From the NCBI GenBank assembly GCA_013287775.1, contig JABDDE010000010.1, positions 12,389 through 46,028 of the forward strand: 33,640 nt of DNA, written 5' to 3'. Of the stretch, positions 7,338-16,867 are shown piece after piece. This stretch comes from Chlamydiota bacterium. Its GTDB lineage: Bacteria > Chlamydiota > Chlamydiia > Chlamydiales > FEN-1388. The position numbers and the translations under genes are program-made. How positions within the stretch are numbered: the first letter of the stretch is position 1; the number at the start of each line of letters is the position of its first letter. The notes under the pieces were generated by a model that did no database searches, was not told the origin of the DNA, and worked only from the letters and a program-made list of their open reading frames with translations.

Positions 7338-9392
7338 CTAAAACGGGATATCAGCAAAATATAAAGTATTATTTTGATCAACGTGGAACAGGTGTGTGCC
7401 TCTGCCACTTTGCAGGACGCCTTTATCTTGTGTTTCAACTAAGGAATCGACCCACAGACGTCTGTCGGTGGTAAATGACCATATTGCTGCTCGCGCGCGG
7501 TCTACATAGGTTGCAGAGTACATAGCAGCTCTGTGTACATGTCGCTCTACGCCTCGCGCTATATCGACAAATACATAGCCACGGTTGTTATTTTTTTCAC
7601 AGATGCAAATGCCATTGCATATATCAATAAGTGATACCTTTTCGTTACAACTCCACGATTGCCCAAAAGAAGGGTCTTGATGTAGCCAAACATCTTCCAC
7701 ACTGGGAAGGACGCGAATAGTTGTGCGGTTTTGTAGGCTTTCTACTATTTCATAGATGGAGCCTTCATATTCCATACGCTCGCATCGGGGGAGAGCGTGG
7801 CTGGTACCTGTGGGTTCTATAATCACATTGTTATCGAAGCCTTGTTCATATTCTATGCAGTTGCCTAATAGCCTAGGAACGCCTCCAGATATTTCTTGTT
7901 GAAAACGAGCATCCCAGCTTCCTCCAGATATATTGGCTCCATACAGCATTCTTGGGCCATTTCTTTCACTGGTTTGATAATAGCAAAATCCTCCAGGTGT
8001 TGTAAGAAGTTTAACGCTGTTAGGGTAGCCACATCGTGCAGGTAGATCAATGCGATATCGCTCTTGTCCTGTTTGCGGGTTGAGTACCCGCAGATAGCCC
8101 TGATACAAAAGGAGAAGATTTTGTGGAATCAGGCATGATGCTAAACACCTTGATGCTGCATCATTACTTCGCTGGAGCTCCATTCCCCATACAAGCCGGC
8201 TGCTTTGCATATTGTAGGCAAACAGATAGGTGATTACCGGGTCATTACCGGAGCGGCAGAGTTGATCATACCCTCCAATCATAATAGAACCGTCAGCCAC
8301 CATAACTGAATGAGGCTTATTAAAACAGACACGCTTGGCAAAGATCGGATCTTGTGCTGTATAACAAGGACGATAGAAAGGCATGAAGGTATATCCAAAT
8401 ATGTATCGTATGTATGCGTCATTGCTTTCAGGAAGCAGTTCTTTGATTTGATATAAATATGGTATTGCTGCAGTAAATGTGGGTGCTTGAAACGCATTAA
8501 TAAAGGCCTGTCCTAGTTGCCTCGTATGAGTATCACGTGCGGTATCATGTAAAGCACGTGCTAAATTGGGGCGACAGTCAGCACTGAGGAGTTCAAAGAT
8601 ATTAAGTAAAAAACGTCCCTTATTTTCCCATGATGCAAAAGGTGTCGTAGTGAGGGTGTTAATGGCATTATTCAGCACGGCACTTGTTTGAGAAGCAGTA
8701 CAATAGGGCAGGAGAAGATAGTTACTGAGTCGGTTATTTTGGAAAAAAATGAGCTCGAGAATACGAGGTGGGACGGCTGCTGTGAAATTAATAGTACCAA
8801 GCAGGCTACGTATATTTTGTTCTACTTCACTATAGGACAATTGGGCAGGGATAGTATTTTGGGCTGGAAGCAGGCCTGTGAGTGCCATGCAAAGGAGTGC
8901 GCAAAAGAGATATCCTTCTGTACAGCTCGATGTAGTTTGCTGGCATCTTCGTAACAGCTCATGGAGAGCCCCTCCAATGATATCCATATCAACGGTTGCA
9001 ATGGTGTTTTGAAGTGGTACAAGAAGGGAGTTTTTTATAGACCCTGTCTGTGAGTCGAGACTGGACTTAAAGAGAGAAATAAGTATTTCGTCATTTAAAG
9101 GATATCCACTCATGCATAAAAGACGCTGAAACAGGGCTGTGATTGTATCAGAGGGGATGTGCCTACAAGAAACATACACGGATGGGAAGGTGTTATTACT
9201 TTCGTTATATTGCTGTATGATGGCAAGAGGACGCGTGGCATTGCGGAACAGCTCTGAAAGCCACTTCTCTGCATCAATTGCGTTGCATATTTCCCTGTTG
9301 TCTTCATTGACCACAGGCTGAGAGGGCATTGAGGAAGACGAACTACTGCTTATAGATGAACTACTGCTGATGCTTGAACTCGAAAGAGGCAT
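7338..9392 (-). CDS. Ser-rich N-terminus, hypothetical protein with possible PQQ-type beta-propeller C-terminal half
   Basis: 684-aa ORF; poly-Ser start MPLSSSSISSSSSISSSSSSS. C-terminal propeller-blade-like strings (ITYLFAYNMQSSRLVWGMELQ; LLLLYQGYLRVLNPQTGQERYRIDLPAR). Confidence 0.75.
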   Translation of the reverse strand: MPLSSSSISSSSSISSSSSSSMPSQPVVNEDNREICNAIDAEKWLSELFRNATRPLAIIQQYNESNNTFPSVYVSCRHIPSDTITALFQRLLCMSGYPLNDEILISLFKSSLDSQTGSIKNSLLVPLQNTIATVDMDIIGGALHELLRRCQQTTSSCTEGYLFCALLCMALTGLLPAQNTIPAQLSYSEVEQNIRSLLGTINFTAAVPPRILELIFFQNNRLSNYLLLPYCTASQTSAVLNNAINTLTTTPFASWENKGRFLLNIFELLSADCRPNLARALHDTARDTHTRQLGQAFINAFQAPTFTAAIPYLYQIKELLPESNDAYIRYIFGYTFMPFYRPCYTAQDPIFAKRVCFNKPHSVMVADGSIMIGGYDQLCRSGNDPVITYLFAYNMQSSRLVWGMELQRSNDAASRCLASCLIPQNLLLLYQGYLRVLNPQTGQERYRIDLPARCGYPNSVKLLTTPGGFCYYQTSERNGPRMLYGANISGGSWDARFQQEISGGVPRLLGNCIEYEQGFDNNVIIEPTGTSHALPRCERMEYEGSIYEIVESLQNRTTIRVLPSVEDVWLHQDPSFGQSWSCNEKVSLIDICNGICICEKNNNRGYVFVDIARGVERHVHRAAMYSATYVDRARAAIWSFTTDRRLWVDSLVETQDKGVLQSGRGTHLFHVDQNNTLYFADIPF

Positions 9393-9475
9393 AATAACTC
9401 CTTGTTTAGTTTTTTATTGAATCCATTATAACAAAGTGGAGTGTATGTTTCTACCGGAAAAGGCTGATACGCAGT

Positions 9476-9510
9476 AGCAATTCGGACTACCTCAGGAAGT
9501 CTGAATTGCT
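9476..9510. repeat. Palindromic hairpin repeat family R2
   Basis: AGCAATTCGGACTACCTCAGGAAGTCTGAATTGCT: 13-bp stem, one mismatch. Confidence 0.8.
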
Positions 9511-9579
9511 GCTTTCCGAGTTTACGTATTTACATAAAATGCAAGTTCTGCGATAATAAAAAATGAACAGGAGGAAATT

Positions 9580-9846
9580 ATGACGGCTCATTATGAAAAA
9601 GTAAAACTTACCGTTGAGTGTTCGGCAGACGAAAGAATGTACATAAAAATGTTGGCTGCAAAGAAACACATGACCATTAGTGAATTGCTTTTAACTGCGT
9701 TTAGGAAAATAATGCCACATACAAAACGCAAGGAACCAAATGCAATAACTATTGAAGCCTTGCGTGAATCAAGAGATGGGAAATTGGAAAGGTATAAAAC
9801 CGTGGATGATTTCTGGAAAGCGATGGGAATAGATCCGGATGCTTGA
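9580..9846 (+). CDS. RelB/DinJ-like antitoxin
   Basis: 88 aa; overlaps the downstream YafQ-like toxin; DNA-binding-type N-terminus plus EALRESRDGKLERYKTVDDFWKAMGI tail. Confidence 0.7.
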   Translation: MTAHYEKVKLTVECSADERMYIKMLAAKKHMTISELLLTAFRKIMPHTKRKEPNAITIEALRESRDGKLERYKTVDDFWKAMGIDPDA

Positions 9847-10111
9847 AATTGAATCAACAAATAGATTTAAGAAAGATCTTAAAAGATACAGATATGAAAC
9901 GAAGATCAAGCAGGCGTTAAATGTGGTTATTACCTTGCTCACTCAGTTACAACCGCTGCCTCAAAAACATGTTGATCACCCTTTAGGGAATAATTGGAAG
10001 GGGTCTCGTGAATGCCATATCTATCCTGATGTCTTACTCGTTTATCGGATAGATAAAAATGAAAAAAAATTGGTACTCGAAAGATTAGGGTCGCATTCGG
10101 AACTGTTTTGA
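9839..10111 (+). CDS. YafQ/RelE-family mRNA interferase toxin
   Basis: NRFKKDLKRYRY...HPLGNNWKGSRECHIYPDVLLVYRIDKNEKKLVLERLGSHSELF matches the YafQ family pattern. Confidence 0.9.
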   Translation: MLEIESTNRFKKDLKRYRYETKIKQALNVVITLLTQLQPLPQKHVDHPLGNNWKGSRECHIYPDVLLVYRIDKNEKKLVLERLGSHSELF

Positions 10112-10245
10112 GTCGTATGTGTTGGCCTTGCAGGTCTCTATATTTTCCCGTTATGTGCAATTCTCCATTAGGAAAATTGCATACCGTTTAATTGCGTTGA
10201 TTTAGATTGCACGTATAGGAAAGAAATTGCTATCATACGTCGCAT

Positions 10246-10707
10246 ATGTCAGAACATCGTTATACCATTTGTGTGAGGTGGACAGGCAATACGGGAGAAG
10301 GAACCAAAGCATATCGTAGCTATGAACGTTCTCATGTGATTACGAGTGAAGGCAAGCCCCCTCTTTTCGGCTCGTCTGATCCTGTATTTCGAGGCGATCA
10401 TACGAAATACAATCCTGAAGAATTGCTGGTAGCAGCATTATCTGCCTGTCATATGCTGTGGTATTTGCATCTGTGTGCAGAGAACAATATTGTAGTCACT
10501 GAATATGAAGACCTGCCACAAGCACGCATGGAAGTCGATGCATCTGGCTCTGGACGTTTTGTAGAGGCGATTTTACATCCTGTGGTTGTTATTACTGACA
10601 CTGCACAAATACATACAGCTACCCACCTTCATGAAATAGCACATCAAAAATGCTTTATTGCTAATTCTGTAAATTTTCCTATACTGGTTAAACCAACAAT
10701 AAAATAG
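10246..10707 (+). CDS. OsmC-family protein
   Basis: 153 aa; R.Y.V.W.GN.G.GT..Y..Y.R.H...GKP.L.GSSDP.FRGD...YNPEELL.A.LSACHML pattern typical of OsmC-like proteins. Confidence 0.9.
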   Translation: MSEHRYTICVRWTGNTGEGTKAYRSYERSHVITSEGKPPLFGSSDPVFRGDHTKYNPEELLVAALSACHMLWYLHLCAENNIVVTEYEDLPQARMEVDASGSGRFVEAILHPVVVITDTAQIHTATHLHEIAHQKCFIANSVNFPILVKPTIK

Positions 10708-10738
10708 ATATTTTAATTTACTGTTACTGAGGATTTCT

Positions 10739-11560
10739 ATGAGCAAATTTTTTTATGACTCGGATCATGTGCGATACGAGCTTTGCGCAACACGTGAAGG
10801 ACAGGGTTTTAACTGGTTATTCTTCCCTGGCGGTCCAGGTGCGGATTCCAGTTATTTCCATAGCCTTATTCAAGATGTCACACTGCCTGGCAATGTGTGG
10901 TTGATTGATATGCCTGGCAATGGAAGTAATACACTAAAAGAGCAATATAATTTCGATAAATGGATTGATATATTTCCTAAAATCATACGACGCTTTGAAA
11001 ATCCTGTGTTAGTAGGGCATTCATTTGGCGGCATGTTTCCGCTGCTTTTTCCAGAATTAGAACAGTATCTGAAGGGATATATTATTTTAAATGCTGCACC
11101 AACTCTGTGGCTTGAAGAAGCAGCAGCCTACGCCGCTCAGTTTGATGTGCCTGATTTGAGTAAGGAAGTGCACGACTTTACCTGTAATCCCAATCCTGAA
11201 ACATTCCAAACATGCCTCAATGCTTGCATGCCTTACTATTTCCCAAAACATACTTTAGAGAAGGGAAGGCAGCTGCTTTCCCAAGTTGCTTTTGAGCATT
11301 CGCTAGCGGTGTGGTGGATGAGAAAGGCGGTAGAGCTGAATTTTTCGGCACAATGGATCCCACAAAGTGTGCCTACATTGATTATCAATGCAAAGTATGA
11401 TTGTATTGTACCCTATACATTGTTTCAAAATGATACACGATTTCGACGCCCGAATATAGAACGCCTTGTGATAGAAGATGCCGGGCATTTCATCTGGGTT
11501 GAAAATCCCGCAGCAGCGAAACAAGCTTTTCAAAAGATGTGTGCCTGGGTGCAAAAATAA
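10739..11560 (+). CDS. Alpha/beta hydrolase
   Basis: Nucleophile elbow GHSFGG, oxyanion segment FFPGGPGADS, C-terminal DAGHFIW...NP catalytic His region. Confidence 0.9.
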   Translation: MSKFFYDSDHVRYELCATREGQGFNWLFFPGGPGADSSYFHSLIQDVTLPGNVWLIDMPGNGSNTLKEQYNFDKWIDIFPKIIRRFENPVLVGHSFGGMFPLLFPELEQYLKGYIILNAAPTLWLEEAAAYAAQFDVPDLSKEVHDFTCNPNPETFQTCLNACMPYYFPKHTLEKGRQLLSQVAFEHSLAVWWMRKAVELNFSAQWIPQSVPTLIINAKYDCIVPYTLFQNDTRFRRPNIERLVIEDAGHFIWVENPAAAKQAFQKMCAWVQK

Positions 11561-11599
11561 CGTCATGTGTCATTTTCCTTTGGAAAATGACACATGACG
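11561..11599. terminator. Perfect 18-bp hairpin directly after the hydrolase stop codon (atypical; no U-tract)
   Basis: CGTCATGTGTCATTTTCC-ttt-GGAAAATGACACATGACG. Confidence 0.45.
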
Positions 11600-11973
11600 A
11601 AAATAGCGCCATACGTTAGGATTGGCGCGATATTGTAGGGCTGATTCGATATGTAATATATATTGGATTCTCATGGTACTTCTCCGTTGTGTGCAGTATT
11701 TTTTTGTAGCCATACGGCGCCTCACAGTATATTTTCCCTAGACGTTCATTTTTTAGCACCAAAAAAAATTTCTATCACTCAAATTTTTTTGATTTCGCAA
11801 AAATGATTTGTTGAAAAATAAATCAAAAATGAAAAAGCTTTCGAAGATAAGGAGACAAATTGTATAATCAACGGCGCTAGCGTTATCATGTATTCTTTGC
11901 ATACGAGAGGAGAGTAGAAACGCTATTTTTATAAGATATTTATTTAATCGCTAAAATCCGGAGGCCCTTACGT

Positions 11974-13092
11974 ATGATGAGTCCGCTTGAATTTAGTCTT
12001 TTAGCAGAATTTGACTGGGATATAAACGCTCCAATTCTGAATCGAACCGAAGAGCGAGAAAGGGAGCTACGAATGGAGCTAGAAGAGGAGCTACGCAACC
12101 AGAAGCAGACCGTTTCATCAGTTGCAAATACTGCACTGACCGCGTCGTCTTCCAGTGTAGTACTTTCGAGTAATCTATCGCAGTCAGCGTCTTCGTCATC
12201 TGTAACAACGCCCTCTTCTTCGTCCACCCAATTACATGACATGGTGAGGCTATTTGCCTCGACGGTTATGCCGACTTCTTGCGCCTCTATTGTTGCGGAT
12301 TATGTTACGCTGTCTAGGGAGGATCTTGCAAATGCCGAATTGTCTAGGTTGATCACAACACAAGAGACATTACCTAATTCCGAGTTGGAAGAGAGAATAA
12401 ACCTCTGTGGGCCACTTGCGCGTAAAATTACAGTACAATCAGGTGCTTTAAATCCTCAAATCAATTGCTGGGGTAACTGGCGTAGATTGTTCTCTGGGGC
12501 GCCGCATGTAAGTGAGCTCACTGTGTCTAATAACACGTTTCCTTTAATTCCGGCGTGTATCGAATGGCGCTTGAGCAAACTAGCACTGTCTTGCTTATTG
12601 TTTACAGAGGATCATACCCAAGCCCGTGCTTTAGGAATGGAGGGATATAATGAATGCGATATCCAATGCCGTACTTTAGTGAGTCTCGATTTGCGTGGCA
12701 GTACTTTGTATATCGACCCTGATTTTGGAAATTCACGTTATTCATTTGATGAAAATATGCGTGAGGCGATTGGTTGCTGGTTTCTTAACATAATTCGTTT
12801 TAATCGAAATCTTAGGGAGATTGATGTTCGTGGTGTTACTTACTGTACCCAAAGAGAAGGGGAGCGGTATCCACTTCCATTGATTACTAGCGATTGGGAA
12901 ACTCTTGAACGAGGGTGCACTGTCGACTGGGACTGGCTCGCATCAGACGAGCGGGAAGCCAAACCTATTACTTTTATTCGATCATTGGGTGTATCAAGGA
13001 ACGCAGTTTCTTCTGGTTCTTGTGGGAGCCTGTCGTCAGCGCCTACATCGCTGAATACAATGCAACATTCTTTTTCTAAAGTAAATATCTAG
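11974..13092 (+). CDS. Hypothetical protein with Ser-rich linker and LRR-like C-terminal segments
   Basis: 372-aa ORF; poly-Ser tract SSSSVTTPSSSSTQ; VSELTVSNNTF, LVSLDLRGSTLYI, LREIDVRGVTY are LRR-like. Confidence 0.65.
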   Translation: MMSPLEFSLLAEFDWDINAPILNRTEERERELRMELEEELRNQKQTVSSVANTALTASSSSVVLSSNLSQSASSSSVTTPSSSSTQLHDMVRLFASTVMPTSCASIVADYVTLSREDLANAELSRLITTQETLPNSELEERINLCGPLARKITVQSGALNPQINCWGNWRRLFSGAPHVSELTVSNNTFPLIPACIEWRLSKLALSCLLFTEDHTQARALGMEGYNECDIQCRTLVSLDLRGSTLYIDPDFGNSRYSFDENMREAIGCWFLNIIRFNRNLREIDVRGVTYCTQREGERYPLPLITSDWETLERGCTVDWDWLASDEREAKPITFIRSLGVSRNAVSSGSCGSLSSAPTSLNTMQHSFSKVNI

Positions 13093-13124
13093 GTAGGTTT
13101 TATTGTAACGTAGTGGAACGTATA

Positions 13125-13300
13125 CCTAATGGTGTTAACTTAAAGAAACTTGTAACCAATCAGAACCGAGCCACGGTAGTGGCGAAATGCAGCTCTAGCC
13201 CCGCGTGCAACGCGGCCGGGCGCACAGCGCCACGGCCTGCGTGGAACGTGGGGTTGGGGAAACGGGTAAAAAAATAGAGCTGCGGTAGCAGCGATACAGA
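13125..13300 (+). repeat. R1 repeat, copy 2
   Basis: See copy 1; begins aatggtgttaacttaaagaaacttgtaaccaatcagaacc, ends gagctgcggtagcagcgatacagaa. Confidence 0.85.
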
Positions 13301-13360
13301 AATGATCTGCAGCAACAATATGTGCAATATGTGCATTGATTAGGTCAAATATAATGAGTT

Positions 13361-13408
13361 TCGCTGCTACCGCAGCTCTATTTTTATTTTATGCACCTGT
13401 AACCCCAC
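13361..13408 (-). repeat. Partial inverted R1 copy
   Basis: tcgctgctaccgcagctctatttttattttatgcacctgtaaccccac matches the reverse complement of ~22040-22087 and forms a 21-bp inverted repeat with 13274-13294. Confidence 0.8.
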
Positions 13409-13461
13409 ATGAGATGGTTGGAGAGCTTTCACAGTACCCATTTTGCGATCAGGCACACTCT
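13407..13461 (+). pseudogene. 3' fragment of a protein tyrosine phosphatase gene
   Basis: acatgagatggttggagagctttcacagtacccattttgcgatcaggcac is almost identical to 14895-14943 in the intact PTP gene. Confidence 0.85.
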
Positions 13462-13489
13462 GAACGAGAATGCAGCACTTAAGGGTCGT

Positions 13490-13822
13490 TTAAGAAATTG
13501 CCTCTCGTAAGCCCGCTTGAAGCATTTTTATGATAAGACTGTTGAGGCTTTCTCTATGCACATGGGCTTCAATAGAAAGTTTGGCATGTAAATCTGGTGG
13601 GACACGTACATTGAATTTTCCAGAAAAAGGCTTTTCTGGTTGTTCGCATCTCTGTTTACAAAAAGCCAAATAATCATTCACGGAATCTTTGAACGCTTGC
13701 TCAAGTTCACTCACAGAAGTCCCTTGAAAGGTAACCACATCTCTGATGCCAAGTACTTCACCGTGAAAAATTTTGGCCTCATCGTCATACTCAACATGTC
13801 CTACATAACCTTTATATTTCAT
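13490..13822 (-). CDS. HicB-family antitoxin-like protein, apparently without HicA
   Basis: MKYKGYVGHVEYDDEAKIFHGEVLGIRDVVTFQGTSVSELEQAFKDSVNDYLAFC...GKFNVRVPPDLHAKLSIEAHVHRESLNSLI; start taken at M13 of ORF 13490-13858. Confidence 0.85.
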   Translation of the reverse strand: MKYKGYVGHVEYDDEAKIFHGEVLGIRDVVTFQGTSVSELEQAFKDSVNDYLAFCKQRCEQPEKPFSGKFNVRVPPDLHAKLSIEAHVHRESLNSLIIKMLQAGLREAIS

Positions 13823-13883
13823 ATTTTTATAGTACCAGAATTTAGTATTACGTGTCAAGCGTCCATGAAGTGATGACGCGATG

Positions 13884-13920
13884 CAGCAATTCGGACTTTC
13901 TAAGGAAGCCCGAATTGCTG
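13884..13920. repeat. R2 hairpin copy
   Basis: CAGCAATTCGGACTTTCTAAGGAAGCCCGAATTGCTG. Confidence 0.8.
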
Positions 13921-14016
13921 GTTGTTGAGACTTACTTAAATTAATAAACTTGATGTGTATTAATTAATTTGATACAATAAAAACACGTCAAACATTATTT
14001 ACTTATAATTTAAAAT

Positions 14017-14955
14017 ATGATTAATTTGCAGTTATTAACGAGTGCGTTACCAGAGGCGCTACCTACGCACGTAGCAGCACTCATACAAAGCTATGCTGCT
14101 GTAGAAACAGTACATGAAATGCAGCGCGACTGGGATAATTTTTTACAGTCGAAAAATAGACAAGAAAATTCTTCAACAACAAATCGTGAAGCGGAGTTTG
14201 CTTTGATTGAAGAGTTTAGTGAGCGTCAAATTTCCCGTTTTCGGCCTTTTATCGAAGACATTGATCGCTATGCAGAATGGCGTCCCTATGTTGAAAATAA
14301 AATAACCCTCCAAAATGGTACTGAGGTCAGTGCATCACCCATACAATTTGCACAGCCCGAGATACAATCGCATCATTTTATTGCTTCGCAAGCTCCTACA
14401 GAAAAAAACAGACACCTGTTCTGGCAGATGGTTTTTGAGCAACAAGGAGATCAGATCGTCATGCTTACGGAGCTGAGTGAAGATAATGAAGAGCTGTGCT
14501 ATCCCTACTGGCCACAAAATATAAATGACAAGATTTGTTTTGAAAATGGTCTTGTAGTCACCTTACTTGAGCACAGTGTATTATTGTCAGAACTACGAGA
14601 GTGCATTGAGATGCGTAAATGCTGTTTAAGCCAGCATGGCACAACACGGATTGTCACCCATTATTGGTATCGACATTGGCCTGATTTTACAGCACCAACC
14701 CAAACACAAACAATCAAGGCATTAGTAAATGTGGTCGCCCAAGATAAGAAGAGCAATAACTCGCACGCTCCGATCATTACGCATTGCGCTGCAGGTGTTG
14801 GGAGGACATCAGTTTTTGTTATTTGGTATCTTCAAAGACAAAGTGCACAGCCACTGGATTTATTTACGCTGACTGGCCATCTGCGCTGGCAAAGACATGA
14901 GATGGTTGGAGAGCTTTCACAGTACCTATTTTGCGATCAGGCACGCAAAGACTAG
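14017..14955 (+). CDS. Classical (eukaryotic-type) protein tyrosine phosphatase domain protein
   Basis: FIASQAPTEKNRHLFWQMVFEQQGDQIVMLTEL, HYWYRHWPDFTAP (WPD loop), ITHCAAGVGRTSVFV (HCx5R P-loop). Confidence 0.9.
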   Translation: MINLQLLTSALPEALPTHVAALIQSYAAVETVHEMQRDWDNFLQSKNRQENSSTTNREAEFALIEEFSERQISRFRPFIEDIDRYAEWRPYVENKITLQNGTEVSASPIQFAQPEIQSHHFIASQAPTEKNRHLFWQMVFEQQGDQIVMLTELSEDNEELCYPYWPQNINDKICFENGLVVTLLEHSVLLSELRECIEMRKCCLSQHGTTRIVTHYWYRHWPDFTAPTQTQTIKALVNVVAQDKKSNNSHAPIITHCAAGVGRTSVFVIWYLQRQSAQPLDLFTLTGHLRWQRHEMVGELSQYLFCDQARKD

Positions 14956-15115
14956 GAATTTTCTCTTAAGAGGAATTGCAATCTCTCCACCCTGGAATTT
15001 TTTACACCTTCATCATACTGCAAGCGTTCTGGATGATCCCACACAGTATTCACATCGTTGAAGATGCAGGAGAATATGATGGCAATGAAAAAATGCGATT
15101 TTATCGCATCAAGCA

Positions 15116-15436
<321 letters not shown>

Positions 15437-15456
15437 TTGCCCGATTCCTGTCCCAC

Positions 15457-15486
15457 TTGTATATTAATCCCGTGATGTCCCATAAT
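15457..15486 (+). promoter_or_regulatory. Putative sigma70-type promoter of hemN
   Basis: TTGTAT-18 nt-CATAAT; surrounding sequence homologous to 18090-18119. Confidence 0.55.
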
Positions 15487-15508
15487 GAAATAACCCAAAC
15501 CCAAACTC

Positions 15509-16867
15509 ATGCATACAGTTGACTTACTTGCTTCTCTTAACCAGCCACTGCCGCGCTATACAAGCTATCCGACAGCGCCTCAATGGGGAGCGATGGATAG
15601 CCTGAGCTATCGACGCACCCTCGAGAGCTCGGTGCCAGATGCGCCACTTTCACTCTATATCCATATTCCCTTTTGTAAAACGATGTGTCTCTTTTGTGGC
15701 TGCTCAGTGATCCTGAACCGAAAAGAGGAGCCTAAAGAGCAATACGTCCAGACCCTTTGCCAAGAGATCCATACCGCGTCCCAAAGCCTTGGTAGGCGAC
15801 ATTGTTTGCAGCTGCATTTTGGGGGAGGCACGCCCACAGAGCTCTCAGTTAGCCAATTCGATACTATCATGGATACCCTCAGATCTTCATTTACCATCGA
15901 TCCTGGGGCAGAAATTGCTATAGAGATTGATCCCAGAACTATAGAGGATGCGACGAAACTTGCTCATCTAAAACACCTTGGCTTTAATCGCGTCAGCTTC
16001 GGTGTACAGGATACCAACCCCAAAGTGCAAGAAGCTATTCGGCGCCGCCAAAGTGCAGCCTGTACAGAGCACGCCTTTTCCAAAGCCCGGCAGCTTGGCT
16101 TTCAGGCCATTAATATCGATCTCATTTATGGCCTGCCTTACCAAACAGAGACCACCTTTGCCGGGACCGTAGATTCTATCCTTCACCTGCGTCCCGATCG
16201 CATTGCGCTCTTCTCGTATGCCAAAGTGCCCTGGCTGAAGCCCCATCAAAAGGCCATAAAAGATGAGACACTCCCAACACAAGAGGAAAAGTTTCGCATT
16301 TATGTTATGGCACGCACGCGTTTTATCGAGGCTGGCTATCAGGCTATAGGTATGGATCACTTTGCCTTGCCTGATAATGAGCTTGCAAAGGCGTATCATG
16401 CTAAAACACTGCACAGAAATTTCCAGGGCTATACCGTCTTTCAAGCCGAAGATCTTATTGGCTTTGGCGTGACAGCCATTGGTACCGTGCAGGGCAATTA
16501 CTTCCAAAATGCTAAGGATATAGAAAAGTACTCTCAAGCCATCCAGGAAGGAAAATTGGCAGTCGATAGAGGCCTGTTTGTAAATAGTGATGATATCACA
16601 AGGCGATTTGTTATTAATTCAATCATGTGCCATTTTCGTGTGGATAAGGAGCTTTTTTTTGCACGTTTCCATATTCCTTTCGATACCTACTTTCAGGGGG
16701 AGCTTACGCGTCTTACTCCTTTTATCGAAAAAGGGCTGTGTAGCAATAGTGGGGGCAGTGTGCTTGTGACTCCTATGGGTGAACTTTTTGTGAGAAATAT
16801 TGCCTCTTGCTTTGATTTTTACTTCCATCAGCAAAAGTGTGAAGGGCGCTTTTCCCAAAGTATATGA
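15509..16867 (+). CDS. hemN: Oxygen-independent coproporphyrinogen III oxidase
   Basis: YIHIPFCKTMCLFCGC radical-SAM motif, LHFGGGTPTEL, RVSFGVQDTNPKVQEAIRR; full-length HemN-like 452 aa. Confidence 0.95.
   Translation: MHTVDLLASLNQPLPRYTSYPTAPQWGAMDSLSYRRTLESSVPDAPLSLYIHIPFCKTMCLFCGCSVILNRKEEPKEQYVQTLCQEIHTASQSLGRRHCLQLHFGGGTPTELSVSQFDTIMDTLRSSFTIDPGAEIAIEIDPRTIEDATKLAHLKHLGFNRVSFGVQDTNPKVQEAIRRRQSAACTEHAFSKARQLGFQAINIDLIYGLPYQTETTFAGTVDSILHLRPDRIALFSYAKVPWLKPHQKAIKDETLPTQEEKFRIYVMARTRFIEAGYQAIGMDHFALPDNELAKAYHAKTLHRNFQGYTVFQAEDLIGFGVTAIGTVQGNYFQNAKDIEKYSQAIQEGKLAVDRGLFVNSDDITRRFVINSIMCHFRVDKELFFARFHIPFDTYFQGELTRLTPFIEKGLCSNSGGSVLVTPMGELFVRNIASCFDFYFHQQKCEGRFSQSI

Noticed and set aside
7274-7474. 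66-aa plus-strand ORF
   Set aside because: Overlaps an R1 repeat and the 3' end of the 684-aa gene on the other strand.
15968-16537. 189-aa minus ORF inside hemN
   Set aside because: Antisense to strongly supported hemN.
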